64,000 bases of DNA. Origin: Crossaster papposus (taxonomy: Eukaryota; Echinodermata; Asteroidea; Velatida; Solasteridae). The stretch spans positions 310,001-374,000 of the forward strand of contig JBAIAA010000745.1 in NCBI GenBank assembly GCA_037893245.1, read 5' to 3'. The notes beneath the pieces are model-generated. The model ran no database searches. It was not told where the DNA came from and worked only from the letters and a program-made list of their open reading frames with translations. This document shows positions 21,845 to 31,219 of this stretch, in pieces (position 1 is the first letter of the stretch; each line of letters starts with the position of its first letter). The position numbers and the translations under genes are program-made.

Positions 21845-22761
21845 CCGTAATTTCCTGCGGTAAAGACGCGGCTTATCTGACTTTCTAGACCACAAAAACA
21901 TCGCCGCGCCTTATCTTTCAGTGCGCCGTATATGATGTCGCTTGAGTTCAAAGTGATGGTCTTTGTGTGAAGAATTCTTTGAACGCCGCAATCTTACTCA
22001 ATAATGCGGTCAACCAATTTGCCCAACTCTCCGGACATTGTGACCGTGTTTCCATTAACAATGAAGAAGAAGAAGAAGAATGCCGCGATGTGTTGATCCC
22101 CCTACGACCGTACATGCACTCGGCAGCGTGCGTAGTCTTGTTTGCAAGACAATCTTCGCGATGCGGGGCGCCCTCTAACGTACGCCGTAGACCACGCGCG
22201 AATTACCGCATCGGCGGCCTACGCGCGCTGCATATACCGCAATTAAGTTCGTCTTGCAAACAAGACTACAGCGTGCGCTGCATGACGCGTACAACAGCGA
22301 TAAAAAGCTGGCCCGTAGTACTATGTGGCCTTTTAAAAAACTTTTTTTCGTCTACGTTCCGGCTTCATGCAATTCACCATCCGAACTACACAGCGCGGAG
22401 CATTCACAACGACTGGAAAAAAGACTAGGGGGTGTCGCAATTAGGGATACCATGCACGCGATCGCTGCATGTGGTGTACATGTGCATGTATGCAAGCAAA
22501 GTAAACCTCGTGCGATATTGTGACTACTGGTTTGAAGTTTTCATACATTGTTTGCGTGCCAGATAAACTCAAGTACTCAGCAAATTCTTGCTTGGATCGT
22601 TCTAAGGCAACAAAATGACCCCTTTGTGTGTTTTTCTGGGTGCGTTCAAGCATGCGCCTTATTCGGCAGTGCGCTTTATCTGTTGACGTTTGAAATTTGT
22701 TGGGGTGATTTTAGGGACCTGCGTCTTAACCGCCGTGCGGCTTTACCGCAGGAAATTACGG
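21845..22761. mobile_element. Tc1/mariner-type non-autonomous element with TA duplication
   Basis: TIR CCGTAATTTCCTGCGGTAAAG at both ends (inverted), with TA on each side. 917 bp. The CGCGCCTTATCTTTCAGTGC words inside are common in pogo-like MITEs. A 153-codon frame (21967-22428) crosses a nested insertion and is not a transposase. Confidence 0.78.
22132..22269. mobile_element. 138-bp MITE nested in the TA element
   Basis: Perfect 19-bp inverted ends GTAGTCTTGTTTGCAAGAC, flanked by direct copies of AGCGTGC (22125-22131 and 22270-22276); depending on alignment the duplication is 7 or 8 bp. The nested insertion shows it is younger than its host element. Confidence 0.78.
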
Positions 22762-22763
22762 TA

Positions 22764-23115
22764 GCAGGGTTCTACATGTATATTAGCTGTGTTGCATTCT
22801 GTTGCATTTGGCAGGGTGCTCACAGAATACCCTGTGACCTTTTGTGAGGGTTAGGATTAACCACCTAGCGTGTGTAAACATTTGTATTGAAATTGATGAT
22901 TTAGCACTGTTGGGATTACAAGATTTACAACATGAGATTAGTCAAAGTGAGCAGAGTTTGCTTGGATTATAATGAGGACTGTTTGAATTTGCAACTTTGA
23001 AGATTCGTACAAGAAAAATCTACAAGATGTTAGGAATAAATTCCTTCTACCCATTTGTTCCACATAATCCATATATTTTTTTGGTTTTTGTTTAAGTTCC
23101 CAAAGAATGTATTAC
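22764..23115. other. Intron next to exon 1
   Basis: No repeat or exon recognised. Confidence 0.4.
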
Positions 23116-23340
23116 CTCGCATTCTTTTAATGCCCATTCTCCTCCGACTCCTTGCTTCCCTGTGATGGGCACTTTGCCTCTGCTGTACAATCCCCGCGGC
23201 GAGTTGATCAATCCGTTCTGTCGCGACCTCTCCCCGGTCTTCACCGTCTTGGACGTCCAGGATTTGATTGGCTGCCGGGGCTGCTTGGGGCTCCCCATTG
23301 GCCCGTTATTGTTGGTTTCGCGATTCTTTAGGGTCAGCAT
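23116..23340 (-). CDS. Likely first coding exon of the CH-domain gene
   Basis: 75 codons from an ATG at 23338-23340 to a GAG/GTAATA donor, phase 0 at its end. The frame has an upstream in-frame TGA just before the ATG, which supports this start unless an acceptor lies between. The peptide MLTLKNRETNNNGPMGSPKQ and so on is basic, Gly/Ser/Pro-rich, and ends GEWALKECE. GC content and clean codon use differ from the AT-rich surroundings. The next phase-0 exon on this strand is the CH exon at 11979-12093, giving KECE-EHTTWLNG. Joining the two is inference; an RNA read across about 11 kb of intron would decide. Confidence 0.6.
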
Positions 23341-24680
23341 AACTCACGGCTGGAAGTTGCTCCTTCTTGTAAATTTGATGTGGTGCCGGTTTCTTGCGGC
23401 TTGCAAAGTCCTACATCACCAGCTTACATGTATGTCATCCCATTTTGACTGATGTACATAATGTATGTACATGTAGTATAGCTGCCACTAACATTGCATG
23501 CATTTTCTCATTCACACAATTGTATTCATCCAATTGTATTCATTCAGCATAAGTTATAGTCCTCATACTGTACATGAACATCTACATACAGTTATGCCTT
23601 TCACTAGACCATGTGTAGACTGCAAAAATAAGTTTCAAGAATGGTCACCTAAAATAAAAAGAAATGAGAAAAAGGAAAAAAAAAAATCTAATCAATAGTT
23701 AGATGTATAAGTTCCTCTTGTCGAACCATTGAAGATGAGTTACCCAAACATACTTACCAGTTGGTTTGTTCAGAATGACGACAGAATGCGCTACAACCTA
23801 CATGTGTATGTACACCCTATTTTAGTTTGACCACAGTGTGCAGGTCAATATTTATTAGACAAGAAGTTTTTGGCAACACTGTGTTCTGCTACAGGTTCTG
23901 TCCACAGTATTGAGGTGAAAACACCTGTGTTTTCACTGTCTGCTATTACTGAAAGGTTTCTGTTTTCTGTTTAAACTAATTAATGTATCCATTCCTGTAT
24001 GCTGCCTTCTGATGAAGATTGAAACAGGAGTACTGGGGAAGGAGGGCAACAACTGGTTAAAAGAGAAGCTACCAGTACTAGATGGGATTAAAAACTGCTC
24101 TGCAGTGATCATGTGAGTGCAAATTGTAGTGCTTTTGTGTTGGCCAGCATAGGGTACTTCGCCAGTGTGTACTGTGGTGTTTTGATGAATACTTTGGTTG
24201 TTGTTAAATCCTTGTGGCTTTGTTGTATAGACTATTTCACTTAACATTATCATAGCAACCACAGGGCCTTTGAATGAGGCTCCACCAACTTCGTTAAGCT
24301 CACATTGTCTGTTATTGTTGCAACAATTGTATGGGTGAAGCATGGAGGACTTCCTTCTTATATTCCTCCATGGGTGAAGCAAATGAAAAGGAAAGTGAGG
24401 CAATCACAAGATTGCTATTGTTCATAAGTAGATAAAGAACTGACTTTATCCCAAGTAAATGCATACAGAGCAAAGAGAAAACAAATCCTATTTTTTTCTG
24501 CAAAAAATAGATACATACATGTGTACAGTACACATGTATACGGTACATATGCCAAGTAAATAAAACATCCATTTTGCAAAATGTGTGCAACTACATTTTC
24601 TTTTTTCTTTAATTGGCTGAAACTGTGGTAAAAGTAAATAATTGTGACAGTTACATGTCATGTACATGTATGTAAATAAT
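23341..24680. other. Upstream region; no confirmed gene
   Basis: A 156-codon minus-strand frame at 23933-24403 (contains CELNEVGGASFKGPVVAMIM) has no clear splice sites or known domain and is left unassigned. If 23116-23340 is the first exon, this stretch would contain promoter and 5' UTR. Confidence 0.35.
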
Positions 24681-24876
24681 TTGTAACATATACTTGTACA
24701 TTTGTAAATATTGTTTCATAAAACTTTTATTGCTATTTCTAGTTTTAATTTTTAAAATATTTATCTGGGTTATACATATGTACATGTATAACCCAGATAA
24801 ATATTGTAAAAATGAAAACTAGAAATAACAATAAAAGTTTTATGAAACATATTTACAAATGTACAAGTTATTACAA
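24681..24876. repeat. Near-perfect long hairpin
   Basis: Arms of about 95 bases run out from GGTTATACAT and ATGTATAACC around the loop 24779-24784 (ATGTAC). The arms share the blocks CATAAAACTTTTATTG and CTTGTACATTTGTAAATAT with few mismatches. It may be a palindromic MITE or an inverted duplication. Confidence 0.85.
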
Positions 24877-24985
24877 ACAAACACACAAATACCCCGTCCC
24901 CAACAGACAAAAACAAACCCCCAACAACACACAAACAACAAACAAATAAACAGATACCCCAAATAAAGAGAGAAAAAAATATCTA

Positions 24986-25426
24986 GGCCGTGTCCGAAAC
25001 GGGTGTCTAGAGCTACTGTCTATGTCTACAGCTACAGCTACGTCTACGTAGGCGCTAAGGTAAATGGAATTCGGACATGACTACAGTAGAGCCTACGGCT
25101 AGTTATTGCGCCCCCAAGCGATGCTGGATGTTACGCAATGTTTGTTTACATCCGGTCGAAATACGTGATGATATTGACGTATTTGTCGATCTGTTGGTTT
25201 TAATTCAATGCACTATTATTGAAAAATAAACAAAAATTTGCTCCAAAATTAACGTTAGTGCTGCCCCCATTTTGTTTTGCCTGAGCTAGACAACTTTTCT
25301 TACAGCTAGATTTTTGTGACGTTGTAGCCGTAGCTGTAGCTCTAGACGGCATTTCGGACACCGCTACAAAATGGCCGACGTAGACAGCCGTAGCTGTAGC
25401 TCTAGACATCCGTTTCGGACATGGCC
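24986..25426. mobile_element. TIR element with GGCC-TGTCCGAAACG ends
   Basis: Left GGCCGTGTCCGAAACGGGTG, right (reversed) GGCCATGTCCGAAACGGATG, followed on both sides by TCTAGAGCTAC and TAGCTGTAGC-type repeats. 441 bp. No ORF. Confidence 0.75.
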
Positions 25427-26510
25427 AAGGGCCTTAATTTACTTTAAACCGTCAACCACAAAAACATAAAACAATACAAGTTGATGAGGAAAAGTACAAC
25501 AGTCAAACAAGTTAATTAAACAAATAAAATAAATTGTTATTAAAGGCAAGAATAGCTTGTGTAAAATTTTACACAAAAAAGCACGGATAAAACAACAAAC
25601 ACCCCAACAAACACAAAACAATGCAGAACAATAAAAAAAAATAAAAAAAATTGGACAGACGAAAAAGATACAACAAAACAAAGAGACAAACACCAACAAA
25701 AATCACACAAACAAACGAACAAATTACCTCAACAAAAATCTATTATATAATTCATCATCTACCTGAACAAATCACCGGAATATGCAAGAAATGTACTAGA
25801 TAACATACAAATAAAAAGTCATTGACAGCAGACGATTGGCCAGATAGCTTTATTTCAAGCCACTGCACTGGCAATGACATGCAATATGACTGGAGCTAGA
25901 GCCTCGATCGAACACGGCGTAGTCTCGTCGTAGAAATTAAGTTTGGAAAGAAGAATAGTGCCAAACTCTTTAGAATTTAGATATTAAATAAAAACGTCAG
26001 CAATACACAACTTATCACAGCGAGAATTTGAAATAAAATCAGTAAGATGAATAAAGTCTGTCACTCAGTACAGTGGAACCATGAGGAATAAGAACTTAGA
26101 AGGTCCATGGTGGAATCATGGAATCAATGCTCATTTGCTCATTTGAAATTTATATGAATGATACTGTCGACAAAAACTTTGTCAACTTGTTGTGACTACA
26201 TGTACCTTGCTCAAACTTACCGATTCTTTCCTCTTCGAAGTGGATTTGCAGAAATGTACATGCACATTCATGTGGGCACGTTAACCACTGTTTTATTCAG
26301 TTGGATATTCAATCATAATAATCGTTCCTATGGATGGTTGGATCGACACTGTGACTGTCAAACTTGTGTCATTTTCTATCAAACGTTTCCACACACGTAC
26401 GTACGTACTAACTCCAAACCTACCGATAGAGGCCGCTCTATCGCTTTAAAGAACGGCTGTTGTATACTGTCGAGCTGCTATAGGTGGGATGCATGGGCTA
26501 TCAAAGATCG
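25427..26510. other. Low-complexity and unassigned DNA
   Basis: 25440-25740 is A/C-rich, giving a Phe/Cys/Val-rich minus-strand frame that is an artefact. 25750-26510 shows nothing recognised; a 254-codon plus frame starting at 26158 runs through repeats and is not credible. Confidence 0.4.
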
Positions 26511-26588
26511 GGGGTGCGTTCCACTTACGCGAACTGTTTGCGCGAACGTTCGCCAACGTTTTGAGTTGGCGTTAGTTGAAGTGGAACG
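26511..26588. mobile_element. Short palindromic MITE (GGGGTGCGTTCCAC ends), copy 1
   Basis: GGGGTGCGTTCCACTTACGC at the left and GAAGTGGAACG at the right. A related one with cleaner ends is at 40192-40264. Confidence 0.55.
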
Positions 26589-26642
26589 ATATTTTAAAAA
26601 CTACGGTACAACTATAGAATGCAGGGCCACTCCATTCTATAT

Positions 26643-26793
26643 CCGCGCATCCATGGCTGCGTGGATGCGCGGTCACGTCACCGCGCATCCATGGCTGCGT
26701 GGATGCGCGGTCACGTCACCGCGCATCCATGGCTGCGTGGATGCGCGGTCACGTCACCACCGCGCATCCATGGCTGCGTGGATGCGCGGTCAC
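26643..26793. repeat. 38-bp tandem repeat whose unit is itself a palindrome
   Basis: Four units at spacing 38, 38, 41. Each holds GCGCATCCA and TGGATGCGC around TGGCTGCG, then GGTCACGTCACC. Related in wording to the GCATCCGC satellite at 29 and 36 kb. Confidence 0.9.
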
Positions 26794-26870
26794 CATGAAA
26801 CCTCCCCGCATCCGGATGCGTGGATGCGCGGATGCGCAGTCGAGACTTTATGGCCGTTTTCGAAACCCCA

Positions 26871-27817
26871 GGGGCCGTATTCACAAAACTTAAACTTAGA
26901 AGAATACTTAAGTCATACCTAAATCTAAGCACCCTGCTAACTTAAGTGCCGCGCTTAATTTGGTATTCACAAAAGATCTAAGCAACCCACTTATCTTAGT
27001 GCTCCACTTAACTTAAGTGTTTAAAGCAGTCACTGTTGCTCATGCGCAAAAATTTTCGTCATAAACGTTCCTACGCAACGAACCGACATTTTATCTATCT
27101 GCGCGGTTTACCATGCGCGCGTGCACACGTACGCAGCCAGCGACGCAGTTTTCAAGCCCAAGTTAGTGCACCAAAATAGTCTGCGTCACGCGCGCGTTAA
27201 ACGAGTTCGTCATGCACGTTTTATATGTTTTAACACAGAATCGTAGTGAAATGTTCATTTTATTTACTCTCGAGTGTGAAACAAATAATGTGATGGTGAT
27301 TTATCAGCATTCTTTCAAACATGCTAGAAGGTAAGATAGTTTTTTTGCATTTTATAGTCGGCAGTCACATGTATTGCATGTCATTGGTTAACGTTAATGT
27401 AACATGTCACCAATCGCAATCATTCCGCCCGCCTAAAATTTAACAAATCGATCGAAAAAAATCGTTAGAATGTCAACGAACTACAATTCTAGAGCTGTCA
27501 CACATTAACTTCAACTTGGCTTCCTTTTACAATAATTTGATACTGACGAGATTTCCCATAGCCCATAGAATATCAAATTTTGTGCCCAAAATGTACTAAC
27601 CGAAGGACAGGAAAAAAGCCGCCATGACACCTAAGCGCCCCGCTTAAACGAGTTGAGACTAGTCAGACCACACTTAGATTTAAGACTCGAAAATAAGTGG
27701 GGTACTTAGCAAAAATGTTTTGTGAATACCGCTAAGTCATTCAGATTTGTCTAAGTCGGGTATTTAAGTGGGGTGCTTATTTTTTTTGGACTTAAGTCGT
27801 TTTGTGAATACGGCCCC
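26871..27817. mobile_element. TIR element with GGGGCCGTATTCACAAAA ends
   Basis: 18-bp exact inverted ends GGGGCCGTATTCACAAAA, 947 bp. It has inserted into one of two direct copies of a flanking unit (CCCCGCATCCGGATGCGTGG ... GACTTTATGGCCGTTTT), seen at 26804-26870 and 27822-27880. The subterminal TAAGT/CTTAAGTG words near both ends are further inverted echoes. No transposase. Confidence 0.8.
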
Positions 27818-27880
27818 AGCTCCCCGCATCCGGATGCGTGGATGCGCAGCCAAGACTTTATGGCCGTTTTACAAACCCCA

Positions 27881-28169
27881 GCTTCGTCTACGTCTCAGGT
27901 TTCATCCATGCGGTTTAGCAATAGGCTGAAGGCAGGGGTTTAGAAAACGGCCTATAAACCGGGTCATCCCATTCTCCGCCCAGCTAGACGGTAACTAAAA
28001 AAACTAAATACCACAAGAGGGCGCTGCTGCGCAAAACATTTTTAGTTAAATCATTAAACTCAATACGCGCTGAACGTATGAAAACCAACGCCGGTTGACA
28101 GCGATAATTCAAAATAAATGGATACAGTCCGTAGACACGACTTTCATAATTGTTTATATTAACAAAGAG
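27881..28169. other. No recognised feature
   Basis: Short unique stretch between the TIR element and the 122-bp satellite. Confidence 0.35.
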
Positions 28170-29068
28170 AATTGGTTAAATAGACACCTAAATAATCTCA
28201 TCTAGATAGGGTCTTATAGAAAAAGGTATCAAAGTCGTGTATACGAAACACTAGGGACTGTATACAATTAATTAGGGACTGTATTCATTTTTATTGGTGA
28301 ATTATGCACCTAAATAATCTCATCTAGATAGGATCTTATAGAAAAAGGTATAAAAGTCGTGTATACGAAAAACTAGGGACTGTATACAATTAATTAGGGA
28401 CTGTATCCATTTTTATGGGTGAATTATGCACCTAAATAAACTCATCTAGATAGGATCTTATAGAAAAAGGTATAACAGTCGTGTATACGAAAAACTAGGG
28501 ACTGTATACAATTAACTAGGGACTGTATCCATTTGTATGGGTGAATTATGCACCTAAATATTCTCGTCTAGATAGGGTCTTATAGAAAAAGGTATAAAAA
28601 TCGTGTATACGAAAAACTAGGGAGTGTATCCACTAGGGACTGTATACAAATAACGGGACTGTATCCATTTTTATTGGTGAATTATGCACCTAAATATTCT
28701 CGTCTAGATAGGGTCTTATAGAAAAAGGTATACAAATCGTGTATACGAAAAACTAGGGAGTGTATACAATTAACTAGGGACTGTATCCATTTTTATTGGT
28801 GAATTATGCACCTAAATAATCTCGTCTAGATAGGGTCTTATAGAAAAGGGTATAAAAATCGTGTATACGAAAAACTAGGGACTGTATACAATTAACTAGG
28901 GACTGTATCTATTTTTATGGGTGAGTTATGCACCTAAATAATCTCATCTAGATAGGATCTTATAGAAAAAGGTATAAAAGTCGTGTATACGAAAAACTAG
29001 GGACTGTATACAATTAACTAGGGACTGTATCAATTTTTATGGGTTAATTATGCACCTAAATAAACTCA
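28170..29068. repeat. 122-bp satellite, about eight units
   Basis: CACCTAAATA recurs at 122-base steps from 28184 to 29052, with one 136-base step where CTAGGGACTGTAT is repeated once more. Each unit has three or so CTAGGGACTGTATNCA words and a GTGTATACGAAA block. Confidence 0.93.
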
Positions 29069-29156
29069 TCTGGCGTCCCGACTTTGTTCGCGTAAGAAAG
29101 CGCATGTGTAAACAGACATACTACGTCCCACGTCTATTGACTTTTTGCCTATGCCG

Positions 29157-29443
29157 ACCGCGCATCCGCGCATCCGCGCATCCACGCATCCCAGACAACC
29201 CGAAACCGTCACTTCTATATATATAATTCGCTTCATATACGGCCCTCTGTTGACTGTAATGAGCCTAACACGTGATGACGTCAAGTTTTTTTCGACCTCG
29301 CATCCGCGCATCCGCGCATCCACGCATCCCAGACAACCCGAAACCGTCACTTCTATATATATATAATTCGCTTCATATACCGCCCTCTGTTGACTGTAAT
29401 GAGCCTAACACGTGATGACGTCAAGCTTTTTTCGACCTCGCAT
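29157..29443. repeat. GCATCC satellite, block 1
   Basis: About two units of a 138-140-bp repeat: GCATCCGCGCATCCGCGC, CATCCCAGACAACCCGAAAC, TATATATAATTCGCTTCAT, then CACGTGATGACGTCA. It is cut at 29443 by the TIR element and resumes at 35649. Confidence 0.93.
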
Positions 29444-29488
29444 CACTGATCTCTATAACTGGATAGGTCGAGCGTACATTGATGGGAC

Positions 29489-29522
29489 TAGCAGGATGCC
29501 GCGCTTCGCGCGGCACCTGCTA
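29489..29522 (-). terminator. Helitron 3' terminal hairpin (H1)
   Basis: Outer arms AGCAGG/CCTGCT and inner arms TGCCGCGC/GCGCGGCA around TTC, directly abutting CTAG. In Helitrons such a hairpin marks the rolling-circle end. In H4 the outer arms are AGCGGG/CCCGCT, a paired change that keeps the stem. Confidence 0.85.
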
Positions 29523-29629
29523 GCTGGGTGAAATCGTAACTTATAGATACACCTTGTTGACGTCTTAAAAACACAATGGATTGTATGACAAACAAATCGC
29601 GAAACTTAGCGAGTAGAGTACCAGCTAGA

Positions 29630-29775
29630 AAGTATTTCGAGCGCACGAAATTATTTCGAGCTCACGAACAGATATTCTTGGAGCGCACGAAGTCATTTCG
29701 TGGCCACGACAACATTTCGAGCTCACGAAATAAGTTATTTTGAGTGCACGAAATAAAATACTCAAATTATTTCGT
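29630..29775. repeat. Palindromic CACGAAAT array inside H1
   Basis: Five to six imperfect copies of ATTTCGAGCNCACGAAAT. The same array lies in H2, H4 and H5; H3 keeps only part. Confidence 0.75.
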
Positions 29776-31096
29776 AACGGTGATTTGTATTCGTCATATG
29801 TCCCTTTAGGGGCTCCGTAGAATACCATCGACTCTGAATAACAAACAATCTTTGTAAAAATACTTCCCGACTTCCGAACTAATAATACTCAATATGCAGT
29901 TCATCTTTGCTTGCATGCTGCCTGCGTCTCGTGATTTTTTAACATGAATCGTACGGGAAACAATACGAACCACTTCGGGGTTTCTGATTTACGTCGTTAC
30001 GATTGAAAAAAACCAACAGACCGGCCGTCTGACAGTGCGCCCTCAACTGACGTAAGGCAGTCCCGTTTCTAAATTGAATATTCATATCCACGATAGGCCT
30101 TACAATTTCGCGACATTTTTCAACGATAAAAGTTAAAATTGAGGCAATAGCGATACGTTTCGGAGTGTTTTTAGAGAGATAATGTTGTAATATTTAAGTA
30201 TTGACAATGTGAAAGGAAGAAATTTTGCCAGAAGGCAACACGAAAGGAATAAATCATTGTTTTTACGTTCCAAAACTGTGACTACAAAATGGTCGACGCG
30301 CAGGAATTCGGAGGCAAAGCCGAAGCCGAAACGTAGTCACGTTTCTAAATTGCATATTCATATCCACCATCGCCATACAATTTCGCGACATTTTTGCACG
30401 ATCAAAGTTGAAATTGAGGCAATAGCGATATGTTTCGGAGTGTTTTGAGACAGATAATGTTGTAATATTTAAGTATCGACAATGTGAAGCAACGAAATTT
30501 GCCCAAAAGGCAACACGAAAGGAATAAATCATTTTTTAACGTTCCAAGCCTGTGACTGCAATGTGGTCGACGCGCACGAAATTCAAAGCCGAAAACGAAG
30601 CTGGCGCTCAAACTCCGCAATAACCAATGGAGTATAAAGGTCAAATAACACGGGACGGGCCGCCCAATCGCGAACAACAAACTCGGCACCAACTCGGCCA
30701 CCGCGCAAGCAAGGCGGATACAATTAATTTGCGAAGGCTTCGCGTAACGCATGTAGCCGCCGCTTAATCGCAAACGGCCAACGATTCGGCAACCGAGTTA
30801 CGGCAGTACGATTTCGGGAAGGCTTCGGCCCGAACTCCGGTCAAGGACAATGCAAAAATAACGCAATAGTTCGCGCAAAAAGGCCCGCAGACATCGACAG
30901 GCAATCGAAAAGCGATTACGCGTTTATCGGTAACGTCCGTTTCTTTTAAATCTCACCACGGACGAATACGATTTTTTTTAAATCTTATTCCCCGGGGGAT
31001 TCCCCGGGGGATTCCCCGTCGCGAACGGTCCGGCACCCCGCCGCACCGACGCCGGCGGCACACGCGCGCGGCGACAAGTCGCCCGACCAAAAGCCA

Positions 31097-31196
31097 ACAT
31101 GGCGCCAACCACGCGCCAAGATGGCGCGGCCCTGTGTTTCCAAGATGGCGGCGCCCTGCGTTCCAAGATGGCGGCGCCCAGGGACAAGATGGCGCA
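31097..31196. promoter_or_regulatory. Cluster of CAAGATGGCG (YY1-like) sites at the Helitron 5' end
   Basis: Four exact CAAGATGGCG words at 31117, 31141, 31164 and 31185, plus an ACATGGCGCC. CAAGATGGCGGC is the known YY1 core. The cluster is kept at the same place in H2 (about 32835-32930), H3 (about 57038-57110) and H4 (about 59030-59105). Confidence 0.5.
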
Positions 31197-31219
31197 TTTG
31201 TCATCTTTTATAGTATAGA

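Larger units (their letters stand above)
400..23340 (-). other. Inferred span of one host gene with a CH domain
   Basis: Six minus-strand exons are proposed: 23116-23340, 11979-12093, 6201-6326, 5027-5091, 4025-4177 and 400-572. The first five join in consistent phase (0-0, 1-1, 1-1, 0-0 are respected at every junction). The link from 4025-4177 (ends phase 0) to 400-572 (needs phase 1) requires at least one exon I did not find, so 400-572 might belong to another transcript. Introns reach about 11 kb and carry all the repeats listed between these exons. No promoter or poly(A) site was identified. The gene probably continues left of the window. Confidence 0.65.
29488..31219 (-). mobile_element. 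Non-autonomous Helitron H1
   Basis: Read on the minus strand it begins TCTATACTATAAAAGATG and ends with a GC-rich hairpin and CTAG. 1732 bp. It sits head-to-tail with H2. The empty site in copy B of the TIR element shows that the pair went in exactly between A and T with no duplication, as Helitrons do. No Rep/helicase. The interior has a duplicated ~280-bp segment (30060-30330, 30340-30600), a palindromic CACGAAAT array, and CAAGATGGCG repeats at its 5' end. Confidence 0.9.

Noticed and set aside
23933-24403. 156-codon minus-strand frame
   Set aside because: No credible splice sites, no recognisable domain and ordinary composition; kept only as unassigned.
25439-25722. Phe/Cys/Val-rich minus-strand frames resembling a membrane protein
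   Set aside because: A consequence of an A/C-rich low-complexity stretch read in reverse.
26158-26922. 254-codon frame
   Set aside because: Runs through a MITE, a 38-bp tandem repeat and a TIR end; repeat-driven open frame.
30953-31204. Overlapping minus-strand Arg/Pro-rich frames in the Helitrons (also 32689-33015, 58824-59130)
   Set aside because: Produced by the GC-rich CAAGATGGCG cluster; all frames are open there and none is conserved as protein.
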